A DNA stretch of 64,000 nucleotides. It comes from Anthoceros angustus. Taxonomy: Eukaryota > Streptophyta > Anthocerotopsida > Anthocerotales > Anthocerotaceae. This document shows, one piece after another, positions 10,632 to 27,561 of this stretch (the first letter of the stretch is position 1; every line of letters starts with the position of its first letter). The position numbers were made by a program, and so were the translations under genes. The notes under the pieces were generated by a model. It was not told the DNA's origin, did no database searches, and saw nothing but the letters and a program-made list of their open reading frames with translations. The stretch is from the NCBI GenBank assembly GCA_010909165.1, contig MU008153.1:620001-684000 (forward strand). Reading direction: 5' to 3'.

Positions 10632-12788
10632 ATGAAAACGGGCGGCTACAACACCTGTAGTATGTCTGCAGCAGCATTGGCAGCGGCGGAGGGAGAGGCC
10701 GAGGCCGGGGCGGAGGAAGAGGGCGAGGACGAGCGGGCGGCGACCGCAGCGGCGCATGCGGCGCCCAGGAAGCAGAAGCGGGCCGTGTGGTCGGTGGACG
10801 ACCTCAAGGTGCTTCAGCAGGCGAAGCGGCACGACCAGGAGAAGTATCTCCGGGGCGGGAGGAAGGAGAAGCAGAGGAGCAGCGCGGAGAGGTGGGCCAA
10901 GATCGCAGCAGCGTGCGCGAGGGAAGGTGTTCGGCGAACCCCGGGGCAATGTAAGCAGAAATGGGAGAATCTGGCGGTGGATTGGAACAAGGTGGCGGAT
11001 TACGGGCGGGGTATGGGCGCCAGGAAGGGCGTGCCGGCGTACTGGCAGATGACGAGCGAGGAGCGGAAGGGCAGGGGGCTGCCGCCCAGTTTTGCGAAGG
11101 ATTTGTTTCATCTGATCGAGGAGTGGTATCCCAGGTGCCGGGCTGCCATTCTGGATCCCCGCCTCATTTCTGACATCTCAGACAGCGCCATGTCGACGTC
11201 GGATTCGTCGGCCGGGCAGCAGGAGCAGGCAGAGGAGGTGGGCGGGAATGGGCAGGAGGAGACGGTGCAGAAAATTTGTGGGTTCGGGAGGGGAGGCGGG
11301 TTGAAGGAGGCGGAGGATGTGGGTGCGGAGGAGCCGGCGGTGAAGAAGGTGAAAAGGGTGGCGTGGTCGGTGGAGGATCTACTGGTGCTGCAGGCGGCCA
11401 GGAGGAATGAGAAGGAGAGGGGAGTGAAGAGCGAGGTGCATAGGTCGGTGCAGGAGAGTTGGGCGGGGGTGGCGGCTTACTGTGCGGCTAATGGGCTGGT
11501 GAGGGCGGCGGATAGCTGTAGGCAGAAGTGGGAGCAGGTGGCTACGGATTGGAAGAAGATTAATGAGTATGAGATGGGTTTGGAGGGGGGTGGGTGTTCT
11601 TCGTATTGGAGGATGAGCGGGGAGGAGAGGAAGGGGATGAAGTTGCCGTTCAGTTTTTCGAGGGGTTTGTTTGACGCTATTGGGTTGTGGTATCCTGGGA
11701 ATTGTAGGGGAGGTGGAGGTGAGAAGGTGGTGGGTTTGGAGTCTGGGGTGGGAGGAGGAATGGGTTCGTTGCATAAGGCTTCGTTTGTGAGTGTGGAGAC
11801 TTGCACTACTTTGCGGGCTATGGAGGCGGGGCAGGATTCCCAGCTTGTTGTTAATACCACCAGCATGACAGGTAGAATTCTCATCCTGGTGTTGCAGAGG
11901 TTTACGGAATTTTGGATTTTGTGGGTGGCATGGAAGTAGTAGTACCTTGACATGGTCTTGATGACATGGGGATTGACTGGGCATGGTCCGAATGCTGCAG
12001 CACCACCTCAGCAGTGCGCTCCGGCTGCAGCTGCATGTGGTAGACGAGGGTCCCCGGTTGTTGCAATGCGGTCCTCGTTGTCCGAGCTCGTGCCGGCGAT
12101 GTCTCCTCCAGTGGCAGCACGGCCGGGAGGTTGTTCAGTGATACCGGCCCCGTCTGCTGGGCCGGAGGTGGACTGGCATTTTGTGCAAGGATGCATGAAA
12201 GGAATTGTCGGGCAGTTGCAGAGGATGGCTCAACCTTCTCCTGAGATGGAGCAAGTTGGGCAGACCTTGCAGGAGATGGAGGCCAGGTTGACGCACAGGT
12301 TGGTGCATCTGGAGGGGGTGTTAGTGGGGAAGATGGAGAGTGCGCTCAGTAGAGTATCCTATTTCGGCGGAAGGATGGAGGAGCTGAGTGAGCGGATGGA
12401 TGCCTTGGAACACAAAGTGGACTATTTTAGTGGGCAGCTGCAGGCTGTGTCCGACATGGTGGAAAATGTGGAGGCGAGGAATGAGAGGCGGTTTACCGAT
12501 GCCATGTCGACGCTCAAGGGCGGAATTTCTGCTGTCGAGGGACGTGCGTGGGCTCGCACTGTGAATGCCTGCTCGTCCCAAGCTGGTGACAGGGTAGAGC
12601 CTGTGCCGGATGCGAACATGAATATACCTCACAATTTTCCCAAGGTGGTGGAAGATATTGTCAAAATGAGTGAAGTGGATTTGGATGGCTTGCTGGAAAC
12701 CTATGGATTACCGGATGATGGTGCCAGTTCCACAAGGAGGATCCGGCTTGCCAACTACTTGGGTTTAAGGGTCACACTACTAGAATAG
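10632..12788 (+). CDS. Trihelix/MYB-SANT-like protein with two DNA-binding-type domains
   Basis: Two exons, 10632-11871 and 12001-12788, join in frame (phase 1, 129-bp GT-AG intron) to give 675 residues. An Ala/Glu-rich start is followed by a trihelix-like domain near 50-175 (WSVDDLKVLQQA, then CKQKWENLAVDW, then SYW/AYW and EERKG). A second copy lies near 240-355 (WSVEDLLVLQAA, CRQKWEQVATDW). The two copies share the same order of motifs, indicating an internal duplication. The C-terminal exon holds a heptad-like helical region and an end segment resembling a SAP-type helix pair. It probably acts in the nucleus as a transcription regulator; its targets are unknown. An alternative start is the in-frame ATG at 10662. 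Without splicing the first frame ends at 11939. GC-rich third positions contrast with the AT-rich flank. Confidence 0.78.
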
Positions 12789-13064
12789 TTTTTGAGTGAC
12801 CGTTGCTTTGCGACGGTTACTCAAAAGCTTCGAGGAGCACACCAATACTTGCTGCCACAATCCAGCAAAATGGCAAATCTTTCCCCTGACATGTAAGATA
12901 AATAAGCCATGGTACTCTACCACATGCCCTACTGCTAGTGGTATGTAGGCAACCAGGGAAAGTCACAGTGCTTGCTGCGGTGCAAGATGAAGCGTCAGCA
13001 GCAAGCTGTATCAATGTGTACTCGTTGGCCAGAAAGATCCGTCTCACAGGTTGGTGATGGATGA
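12789..13064. other. Tail-to-tail intergenic spacer
   Basis: A 276-bp spacer between the stop codons of the converging trihelix-like and malic enzyme genes. It must hold both 3' UTRs and polyadenylation sites, so overlapping transcripts are possible. Confidence 0.6.
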
Positions 13065-16619
<3,555 letters not shown>

Positions 16620-17739
16620 GAGAGTGTTTTGGAAGAGATCTGAGTGAATAATTGCCTGCACAAGCTGCGTCCTCAATTCCTCATGACATCTACTTAGAAC
16701 AACAAATTCCACTGTTCAGCGGGATTCGACTGCTCCTTCACGAGTAGGAAACTCTTGCATTCTCTACTTCCATGCTCGAACAGGGACAAAGGTGTAAGAA
16801 TGCGAACAACAAACGGACAGACCACAAGTCCTAGGGTCTGCACTCCGCAAAACATATGGCAGATCATTCAGCTGCGAGTTTGCAATCGAGATCACTCACG
16901 TCAGTCTGCCAAACATAGGCAGCTCCTGCTCAGCAGAACCCAGCAGCAAATGATGCTGGCTCAAGCACCCAACACCGCATGCCATTTCTGAGCTTCCCTT
17001 CAGTCCGAAAGCAAACCAAAGGACCCAGCAGCTCAACCTGTGAGGCCGGAATGGAGGCACTGAACTGCAGCTGCAGCTCCTAAGGTACAGGTGCAGGGAA
17101 GAGGAAATGTAGATTGGTGGGTGGTCGCAAACAACACCACCACAGAGCCCTGAATCTGGACTTAACCTGTGGACTACGTGAACGCGGCAACTGGAGCTGT
17201 AGGTGCTCACTCACCTCAGAGACTTAATGTGGCGAACTCTCCGTGTTGTAGCGTGTCCGAGGTGTTCGGTAAGGGTCGGTGCAGTCGGTGAAGGCGGAGA
17301 GAATTACGAAGCAACTATTGTCGTGCAATGCGACATGTTAGCGCTGCCCAGCGATCGGACCGTGGAAGCCTGAGCTTTGAAAACACTTTCCGGCTCTCCG
17401 TTTCATCTCAACTCGATTGGCCTCCTTCCTCCAAGTCAGATCAATGTACACACATACTGTTCAACGCTACCGGCTCCCAACCAACCCCAGCTCCCCCATT
17501 TCCACGTCACATGACGACTGTGAAAAATACGCTATCCCATTGGAGCAGCTCCTGCTCACTCCTGAAAGAAATGAAGCAAATGTGCAAAAATTCGTGCTCT
17601 CTTTGATTATGTGACTCTTCAAAGAAGGTTGCAAAGCTCAATGGGTTATGTTACAAGCCGAGATGGTCGGCACGGCCTTCCAACCAACTGGTTGCTGCTT
17701 TCTTAGAAAAGGTGCCCAGAGGAGATGTTTCTCGATCAG
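16620..17739. other. Spacer between malic enzyme start and URB2 end
   Basis: About 1.1 kb with no supported gene. It should contain the malic enzyme promoter and 5' UTR. A possible 5' UTR intron acceptor lies just upstream of 16619. It also contains the 3' UTR of the URB2-like gene. Confidence 0.5.
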
Positions 17740-20700
17740 CTACACCTTTCCAGTGTACTTGAAGTTCCGCTCGTAGTCCTTGCTGAGGGATAGCAGCGCA
17801 CTGCGCTGAGATCCATCTGCAGTCATCACAGCAAATTTGTCTTTAACGTTATGGACATGAGAAGGAAGAAGAAAGAGCATCGCCCACTTAGAGTTGCACG
17901 AACCTGCAAGTGTTGCATGCAGTTGCTGGAGGTCACGAGGTATGCATGCATCGAGTAAAGCGAATGCTCCAGGTCGGAGTAAGCTTTCCACCTCCCTGAA
18001 GAAAAGAAACCCACCATCAGCTTCGAACCAGTGGAGCAGAGGAGGAGGAGAAGGAGAAGAGAAAGGTGAAGAGTCAGTTCAGTTACCTGTTCAGACCACC
18101 AGCTAGGCGGCCGGAGCCTGCAATTACACACAGGTATTCTGCAAGAAGATGAGCCGCATACTTTCCCAGGGTGGCCTTCTGTTCACCGAGCTGGAAGCAA
18201 GAGATGTCATCATAGTTAGGAAGATCAGTACAAACCGGACCATAACCGTGTCTTGCAACGCCGACAGTTGGAGCATACCTCTTCATACACTCGCCGAAGC
18301 CATGATGCACATACTTTAGCGTCTGCCACGGTCCAGACTTGATGGCTCGCCTGTTTTGGTAAATTTTGCCAGTTTGGCAGCACTAAGCATCTCAGCAACA
18401 CCTTCACTGATTCCTCTAAAAGGGCAATGCAGTGTCCAGTTCGCCTGTATCAATCCACATCAATGTTAGAGGAGGCTCGTGCACACTTTCAACATGCCCC
18501 TGGAGCAATGCCAGCTGGATATGTACCTTGTGCGATGTCTCAGCAGAGCGCATAGAAGCTGACAGGACGCTATGTAGAGGCGCACAGAAAGCATTCTCTC
18601 AATTCCACCCTTGCCACCTTCCAAACTGGTAGGCTGTTGCTCAGCCGTCATGAAATGTTGGACAACTGAATCTGGTGGTATACAGGCGTCATAGAATGGT
18701 CGGAATAGGAGAGCTGGGAAGTGCAATGACATTCCTGTCTGGCTTGCAGTCATGGGAAATAATATGGCCCGAGATGACAGCTTTATCAATATCTCCAGAC
18801 ACTGAAGAACGACAGGTGCCGCATCAATGCTTTTATCGGAGATGGTCGCAAACCCCTGCGTATCTGCTTTGCCACCGTTCAACTTCCGATGGGGTCCTTG
18901 AAGGTGGGAGAGCAGGCTCAAGATCGCCGATAAGAAAGCAGGACAGTGGTTTTCCAGTAGTTGCAGTCGACGTTTGTCTGTTTCGAAACAAAGGCAGCAA
19001 GCAATCGATAATGAGCATCAGAAGAAAGACAAGTTGCACTCCATCAAGCCTAGATGACACGAGTGCGCATACTTACTTGTGATGGATTTCAAAATGATGG
19101 CCATGCATTGGACACCCGCGGCGGCTTGCCGCCCAATACTTCCTTCCATAAGCCCTGACTTTAAACCAGAACCATAATTTGATCCCCCAAGTACAGATTT
19201 CTTGACAAGCTGCAAAGCCAGGACTAGATGTTGCCTTGGAGAATCTTTCAGCAACATGCCAAATGATACTTCGGTAGCATGTCTCCATTGACCAAGAAAA
19301 TCTGCAGAAGCACCAGCTTTTTCACGAAAGGCTACCTCCATCCCTCGAGCAGGATCATGGTCTTTCCATTGGTCACCAATTTCAGGGACCACTTCTGTCT
19401 GTCTTATCTCATGTTTCGAGGGAGCCAAAGCTCCAAGCAAAGTTATATGAAGCTTCACCAGCTTGGAAAATACGGGTATTGGAATGGAAGGAGAGACACA
19501 GGACAGAAGGTTGCCCGAGGACTCCATAAATTTTGAGACTCCTAGAAGCCACCTCCTATTATCTGCTTCGTTAGGGTGTATTGATGACCCTGCTCCTAAT
19601 AGCAGCCAGTATGCAGCTCCGAGCTGAGCTTTGACCCACTGTGGCAGATCCTTCCCAGTTCCTCCAAACTGAGTGAAGGACTTTGAATCAGTTCCAACAG
19701 CACAGGGTGAGAAACAGAGAATCCGGAGGCGCAACAAAGCAGCTATGCCTAAAAACAGTTCTCCAACACATTGAGAACGTAAGTCATCAGTGCCTTCTAG
19801 GATGCCTTGAATCCTGCGTTTCTGCAGCTTTAGGGCTTCAGAAGATGCCACTCCTGGAACTAGAACGCAGGTCTCAAACATACCCCACTCCTTGTCATGA
19901 ACATCAATACTGCCAGCCTCGTCTTCATTATCACTCTGTTTGGCGTTCAGATCTTTTTGCCCCATCCCCTGCCCCTGCTTCCTCAGGTGTGTATCAAGGT
20001 CAAGGTCATCGGCATCAGCATCAGCATCATCACTGTCATTACCACTTGATTCATCCACCTCCTGACAATCACGCAGATCAGTGGTTGCATCAGTCTTGTC
20101 ACCCTCCTGCCACTCCTTCAGGGCTTTCTTCAAGTTAACTGGCTTTGCAGATTCTCCAGATTTGGGACAGCTAGCACTGAGAACTGCGTCTGAGCTAATT
20201 GGAACCACCAAGTTCAGCAAATAGTTTACCAGTATTGGCTCCAAGTTCTGAATGGACTGAAGCCATGTACTTGGCAGCTTGGCCTGCCATGTCAGATCGC
20301 GATTTTCACTACTGTAACACTTCTCATTGAGGTCGTCAATAGCAGAGACCATGCTCCCAAGGTAGCTACTTACTTCTGATAGGACCATGAGGGCCCGAAA
20401 CCAATCCCTCTTGGATACTGGGTTGACAGCAGGATCACCTTTGAAATCTGAACCTGTTGGCTTGAGACAAGATTCAAGCAGTTGCAACTGCTCATGCAGA
20501 GATTGAGCTACCTGAATCATTGCCTCCTGGGGTTTCGAATCTGGAAGATGGCCACTGACATCGGAAGAATCTTCCTTCTGTGATACAGTGAGAAGAGAGC
20601 TAGCATCCTGATAGAAAACACTGCCACATATGTTACTCATAGTCTGGCGAGAGTTGCTCATTACAGCATAAAGAGCTTCCCACTCAGAGGAGCAGGTGGA

Positions 20701-23700
20701 GTCATGCCCTTGCCAAAGCTTCTGTAGATCAACCAGAACAGCCGTAGCAGCATGGATAGATACAGAGAACCAGCTTGCAGCCTCTTGTGACTCAAACAGT
20801 CTGCACATAACCTTAGAACCTGTGGTCCCTCTTTCACTTGATCCTAAGGCACTCAAACACTTGAATGCTCGACGGCAGCCCGAAAAAATCTTGAGGAGAT
20901 GCACCACTACAGTCCTCAAGCTATGACCGGCATCAGAAGACAGAACTTCAGTGTGCTTTGAACAAACTGCAACCCTGATGTTGAGCAATGTATACACCAA
21001 AAATCTGATTGCATCAACAAGCCATACACGAAGGTGAGTGTCGGAAAACCATCTGAACAAGATATGCAGAAAGTTGGAGGACAGATTTGCTCACCTCTCA
21101 ACTTCTGCCAAATGCAAAATATGTATAGCGGTGTCGCTTGCTGTGAAGTAGCCCTGAGGAAGTGAGCATAGCAAATCTAGGAGACGGGCACATTGTTCCA
21201 AGTCTTGAACCATGTTACAGTCTGTTTTTATTCCAGTAACAAGTTTCCGTAACTTGCGTAATGCTTTTTTGAGAGGTTTCAGGGCTAAGCTGCCACTATG
21301 TGACGAGAAGTTTGGAGGACTGCGAAACTCCTCCTTTATTTTCTCAACTGTACTTGTCAGATGCTCTGCATCCTGCAGATCAATTTGGTGACCCTCCTGA
21401 TTGAAGGTGGAAACCTGTAATACTGAATGTACATGACCCAGTACACGCTCCCAGAACACAGAAGCAAATACCTTCTGTAGTTGCTGTTCGTGACCCATAG
21501 GCATCAAGGACAGAACAGCAGAGATAAGTAAGAACCAACAGTAATTTAGCAGGCAGAGAGCAGCAGCTGAAGGAAGACAGAAATTGAATATCGCCTGCTT
21601 CACACATGCTTAAGGACACCACTATTCCAATCACTTTCGAGTGCAGAGAGGCTTACACATTGCTCATACAGCAAGGCATCCTTCAGTAGCTCCTCCGTGA
21701 TGCCATGCACAGAGGCCATCTGAGGCCTCACGCTCACACCGTCGAGACCTTCATTGGGGCAGTTTCGGCACAGGTAGCTTGCCAGCAAGCAAGATACAAA
21801 ATCACCCAGCGTGCTGTCTGTGGCGTGCTCTGACCAGACATCTACTGTCAGACACAAGAGCCTCCATCTTGCAATCGGCAGTGTTTCAGGCTTCAGTGTC
21901 GCAATTATCGTATCCCATGCTACCTGACAGGCCCCAGAATTACTTGCAGAATCACCACCCTTTCCATTGTCATTCTCAGCACAGTTGGGTGAAAAGTCGT
22001 CGAAGCTCTGTCTGACAGATGAAAGACCTCTGCACACAAAGGCTACCAAAGCAGTCACCTCTTGTTTCAAGGACAGAACTGCCCCAGCCATCAGTGCACT
22101 GTCGTGTTTTCGTGAGGCTAATGGCTCAACTGCATCAAATCTGCCTGGTAGAAATTCTAAGATCCTCAGCTGTCCCTTCAAATCTACAATTCTCTGGATT
22201 GCCACACAATCTAGAACATAAGCCAGAGCAGGATTCTTGTTACCGGTCCTCTCCTGGATCCCTTTCAAGATGTCAGGCATCCACTTTGAGACTTGACCTA
22301 TCCATGAAAAAAAAGTCCTATCCTTGAGTGTACAAGCGACCTCTTCACTACTCCTGCCAAGGACATCAAAAACAGGTTCACCCACTTCAGCATTGGCTTT
22401 CTTTGCCGCTTTAGGAGGCATTAAGCCTCTGCATTGCCTGTCCAAGCTCCTGCATGCCAAGAATGTTCGCAGCAGGAAATATGCTTTCGAGGCGTTCAGC
22501 TCATCATTCTCAGGTCTGTATCCCACAGCAGACTTGTCACTGCTCACAGTCCCGTCTTTGCACCTCTTCTTTCGTTTTTTCTGCGAGCTGCCATCAGCCT
22601 CACCGTTTATAGCCCGAGGGGATACTTTTGAAGACATGTGAATCAAGTTCCCTAGTGGCAGACTTATGCCAGTGGTGACTGCATTCCTAACAGACGCACC
22701 GACAGGGATACTGTTTGTTGCTGTCACATTAACATTCTCCAAAACACAGCTGTAGATTTCCGATAGCCCCTTGGTGGCTGCAACCGCATGCAGTACAGCT
22801 TCATGAATCTCTGACTGGGGGGCATGTGACTTCTTAGTGGATGAAGAAATTGTGTCATAGAGCTCTATTGTCTCATTCAGATCGGCTGCCAACACCTGCA
22901 CTACTTGAGCAGTTTGGCCTTCAGGTAATTTTTTCACAGCAACTGCTAAAGTGTGTAGGAAAGGTTTTGAAGGCCATGGTCTCTACAGCACTGGACACTA
23001 GCCAACAATGGGCTCCACAGCTGGCAAGTTGCCGCTTGTCAGAGTCCTGAGGCAAGAGCACAGCTCCAAGAGAGGACGATCAACCTGCCGAGAAAATGCA
23101 ACATCAAACCATCATGAGGACTTAGCTTGCATGGGAGGCAGTGAGCAACAAGCATGTGTACTCTGAAGACATGAGGCTAAATGACGATAACATACCTGCC
23201 GCAAATCACTATAAGTCTGGATAATTCGGCATGCCACCTGCGACCTCTTCACTACTCCTGCCAAGGACATCAAAACAGGTTCACCCACTTCAGCATTGGC
23301 TTTCTTTGCCGCTTTAGGAGGCATTAAGCCTCTACGCCTGTCCAAGCTCCTGCATGCCAAGAATGTTCGCAGCAGGAAATATGCTTTCGAGGCGTTCAGC
23401 TCATCATTCTCAGGTCTGTATCCCAGCAGACTTGTCACTGCTCACAGTCCCGTCTTTGCACCTCTTCTTTCGTTTTTCTGCGAGCTGCCATCAGCCTCAC
23501 CGTTTATAGCCCGAGGGATACTTTTGAAGACATGTGAATCAAGTTCCCTAGTGGCAGACTTATGCCAGTGGTGACTGCATTCCTAACAGGCCACCGACAG
23601 GGATACTGTTTGTTGCTGTCACATTAACATTCTCCAAAACACAGCTGTAGATTTCCGATAGCCCTTGGTGGCTGCAACCGCATGCAGTACAGCTTCATGA

Positions 23701-26700
23701 ATCTCTGACTGGGGGCATGTGACTGTAGTGGATGAAGAAATTGTGTCATAGAGCTCTATTGTCTCATTCAGATCGGCTGCCAACACCTGCACTACTTGAG
23801 CAGTTTGGCCTTCAGGTAATTTTTTCACAGCAACTGCTAAAGTGTGTAGGAAAGGTTTTGAAGGCCATGGTCTCTACAGCACTGGACACTAGCCAACAAT
23901 GGGCTCCACAGCTGGCAAGTTGCCGCTTGTCAGAGTCCTGAGGCAAGAGCACAGCTCCAAGAGAGGACGATCAACCTGCCGAGAAAATGCAACATCAAAC
24001 CATCATGAGGACTTAGCTTGCATGGGAGGCAGTGAGCAACAAGCATGTGTACTCTGAAGACATGAGGCTAAATGACGATAACATACCTGCCGCAAATCAC
24101 TATAAGTCTGGATAATTCGGCATGCCACCTGCGACCTCTTCACTACTCCTGCCAAGGACATCAAAACAGGTTCACCCACTTCAGCATTGGCTTTCTTTGC
24201 CGCTTTAGGAGGCATTAAGCCTCTACGCCTGTCCAAGCTCCTGCATGCCAAGAATGTTCGCAGCAGGAAATATGCTTTCGAGGCGTTCAGCTCATCATTC
24301 TCAGGTCTGTATCCCACAGCAGACTTGTCACTGCTCACAGTCCCGTCTTTGCACCTCTTCTTTCGTTTTTTCTGCGAGCTGCCATCAGCCTCACCGTTTA
24401 TAGCCCGAGGGGATACTTTTGAAGACATGTGAATCAAGTTCCCTAGTGGCAGACTTATGCCAGTGGTGACTGCATTCCTAACAGGCCACCGACAGGGATA
24501 CTGTTTGTTGCTGTCACATTAACATTCTCCAAAACACAGCTGTAGATTTCCGATAGCCCCTTGGTGGCTGCAACCGCATGCAGTACAGCTTCATGAATCT
24601 CTGACTGGGGGGCATGTGACTTCTTAGTGGATGAAGAAATTGTGTCATAGAGCTCTATTGTCTCATTCAGATCGGCTGCCAACACCTGCACTACTTGAGC
24701 AGTTTGGCCTTCAGGTAATTTTTTCACAGCAACTGCTAAAGTGTGTAGGAAAGGTTTTGAAGCGACTATGGTCTCTACAGCACTGGACACTAGCCAACAA
24801 TGGGCTCCCACAGCTGGCAAGTTGCCGCTTGTCAGAGTCCTGAGGCAAGAGCACAGCTCCAAGAGAGGACGATCAACCTGCCGAGAAAATGCAACATCAA
24901 ACCATCATGAGGACTTAGCTTGCATGGGAGAGCAGTGAGCAACAAGCATGTGTACTCTGAAGACATGAGGCTAAATGACGATAACATACCTGCCGCAAAT
25001 CACTATAAGTCTGGATAATTCGGCATGCCACCTGCATGACCTCTGAGAAAGGCTCGTGGTCTCGAGTACCACTGTCTCGAGCCTCATAAGAAATGCCTAC
25101 AGCAACAGCATTCAGCAGCGTCAACCAGACATCTGCTAGATGCTGCTCTGTCACTCTGTATTCAAGATCCAGCAGGTGACCAAATGCCAAGACAACCTGC
25201 CTCAACAATGATGCTGTTGACGTTGCAAATGCTAGATTCTCCACGGTTCGAGACATTTGGGGTACTACCTTGGCTGCTTTCATTATGACATCTTGTAATG
25301 CTCTCAAAAACAGCAAATGGGTTTCCTTGGGTGTGTCCTCTGTAGGAACGTACACATGTTCATCCTTTGCTGCAGAAAGCAATGAGTTTACGGCATCGAA
25401 CAACTGCAAGACCCTTCTCAGAATCACACCACCACGTTCTAGATCCTTGAACGGAAAGTCGACGAGTAACTGCCCAACTTCCTCTACTATGGGCCCTACA
25501 AATTCGGCAAACACAGCAAACAACTGTTCACTCTGCCTAAGCCTCTTGGTCTGTGATCTGGGAGCAACACCTGCTTCAGCTTGGCTGCTCGTCAGCCCAC
25601 CTTCACCCTCAGCCGCATCCTCTTTCTCAGACTGGTCCCCTTCAGTGTCTTTACTATCACCGCCTTGGGCCTTGTCTTTCCGTTCAGAAGTGTCTTTACT
25701 CTCATCTTGACCAACAGCGTGGGCCTTCTCTTTCCCTTGCACACCGTAAACATCATGGACAAGTGCAGTTGAGTGGGCTTTCAGCCTCTGTGCATAAGCT
25801 CTTAACACAAATCCTTCGTTACCAAGAACGACAGTAGATCCTTCTGATCGGAGATGGTGCAATTTTTCAAAGAGACGACGCTGATAGTGCCTTCCGGTCC
25901 CCTTTTTCGGGACAGTTCCCTGGCATTGCTTCCCTTCAAAGTCCTCTCTAAACGCTAAAAGCTCCCCTCTAGATGCTAACACCGTACATGCATCCGCATA
26001 GTCTCCAACGTGCGCTGGATGGAACAAGCCCTCCCTCAGTACATCTTCCAATGCCTTCTGGTACCGGTTCCGCCATGCGTAAAGGTCCTGATTTTGTGGG
26101 TAACCACTTCCCCACCTCAAACCCACCAAAGAAGCAAAAAGAGGACCAAGCAGCTTCTCCACCACACCATCGTACACCGTTCGAGGATTAGGATACCAAG
26201 TCACAAACCTCGCAAACCCCTCCATCACAACAAGAACCAGTAAATGTAAGGGACCAACGCCAGCCTTCAAACTCTCCACGCTAGTCAGGCCCTTGGCATG
26301 CTCCAAGTCGAGTGCAGCCATGGCCAGAGAAAACCATTGCTCAGAGCTGGGCCTGAACATTCTCTCGTGCTGGGTAAACAGAATATGCAACACCTCAGCC
26401 AGAACCTCCATCAATCCCTCTGCTCCGTCATTTCCTTCCTCAATAGCCTGCGCCTTGCCATCCACCACACCTCCTCTACTAAAAGCCAAAACCACTCCCT
26501 TCAATATACTTAGCGACATACTGCCAACCCCACCCAAATGCCCTGAACACAGACACCATCGCAGAATCCTCCAGACCTCCGCATTCAAGCAGGCAGGCAA
26601 CAACTCCCTGCCCTGCTTCGTATTGCCACCAACATCTTTACACGACTTAATTATCGCCGACTGCACCCAGTCCGACAGAAACGACACAAAGTGAGGGAAT

Positions 26701-27208
26701 GCAATCCACTCAACCCCAACATTCACACCACTCTCCTGCTGCCGCCGCTGCTCCTCATAACCTCCAATAAACCGCCCAACAACCTCAATCTTCCTGCACC
26801 ACAACCAAAACCATGAGCCCAGAATCGTGCACTACCCTACACACACACTCCCTCCCAATCTTACCTTTGCACAGGCACTTTAGGATTGCGCAGAGCATGA
26901 ACAATTCTGGAAGCCGGCATGAACCCATCAAGCTCATCATCCACCTTCCTCCGTCCACTGTCCCCCTGCTCCTCACCATCTCCAACCCCCTCCACCCTCT
27001 TCCGCTTCTCCTTCCTCCTCTCCTCCTTCCTCCCAAGAGCCCCACCCATTTCCTCCTCTTCCTTCTTCTTCTTCCCCCTCCGCTCCCTGTCCTCCCCAGC
27101 CCCCTGCAACCCACCACCTCCTTCACGCTCCAACGCCAACCCACCACGGGCATCAGGCTCCCCCGTCGTTTTCCGTTTCCGCTCCCGCTTCTCCTTCAGG
27201 AACGCCAT
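17740..27208 (-). CDS. URB2: URB2/Npa2-like nucleolar ribosome-biogenesis protein
   Basis: Large nucleolar protein needed for 60S pre-ribosome maturation. Supported exons (minus): 27208-26865, 26793-24990, one from 24877 continuing (through a triplicated block) to about 21650, one from about 21510 to 21095, then 21052-19077, 18977-18527, 18444-18279, 18190-18087, 17995-17904 and 17816-17740. All listed phases agree. The C-terminus (RPGAFALLDACIPRDLQ, then LSKDYERNFKYTGKV) matches the conserved URB2 end. The N-terminus is extremely Lys/Arg/Glu-rich, and an acidic Asp-rich stretch lies in the large exon near 20000; both suit a nucleolar protein. The expected length is about 2250-2300 residues. 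In the middle, a roughly 900-bp unit spanning the end of exon 2, its intron and half of exon 3 is present three times with frame-breaking indels, so the assembled locus cannot encode one clean protein. It is head-to-head with the gene at 27562. Confidence 0.85.
22336..25033. repeat. About 900-bp direct triplication inside the URB2 gene
   Basis: Units start at 22336, 23240 and 24131 (904, 891 and 903 bp). Each joins exon-3 sequence to the exon-2 tail through 'cctgcgacctcttc'; the normal exon-2 sequence at 25031 reads 'cctgcatgacctctg'. Unit 2 carries many small deletions. The left half of unit 3 shares errors with unit 2 (for example 'aacaggccaccg'), and the right half of unit 1 shares others ('gaaggccatgg' where unit 3 has 'gaagcgactatgg'). 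One correct unit can be made from the left of unit 1 plus the right of unit 3, as expected if a noisy read was inserted. Confidence 0.92.
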
Positions 27209-27561
27209 GACCCTGTATTACACAATTCCGAAACCAGCTGGGCAAAACCCAAAACCCCGCTCACCAGTCCGAGCCCGGGAAGCCTAGATTCCGTGTAACC
27301 CACAAACCCAGGCCTCTTCCCATTTTGGGCAAACAGCTTTTGAAACTCCAGGCACGAATTGTGGAGCCTAACTGCGCATCCCCCGGGAAGCGAGCGCGCG
27401 CGGAAAGCAGCCACAGAACCCAGCATGTGTAATTCCTCGGACTCGGAGGCCTCCTGCAGCAGGTGATGGCGGCGGGGAGCAGCAATCCCCACTCCCCAGG
27501 CGCCGGAGCAGCGGCAGCGGCAGCGACAGCGACAGCGACGACGGGGCAAAAGTGACAAGAG
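27209..27561. promoter_or_regulatory. Shared head-to-head promoter region
   Basis: A 353-bp interval between the start codons of the URB2-like gene (minus) and the BTB-related gene (plus). It is GC-rich near 27480-27550 with 'gcagcggcagcg' repeats. It must contain both 5' ends. No TATA box stands out. Confidence 0.5.

Noticed and set aside
24455-24862. Separate small gene within the URB2 triplication
   Set aside because: It is part of URB2 exon 3 in one repeat unit, opened only by a frameshift.
26813-27298. Plus-strand Pro/Ser/Leu-rich frames
   Set aside because: Antisense of the Lys/Glu-rich URB2 N-terminal exon.
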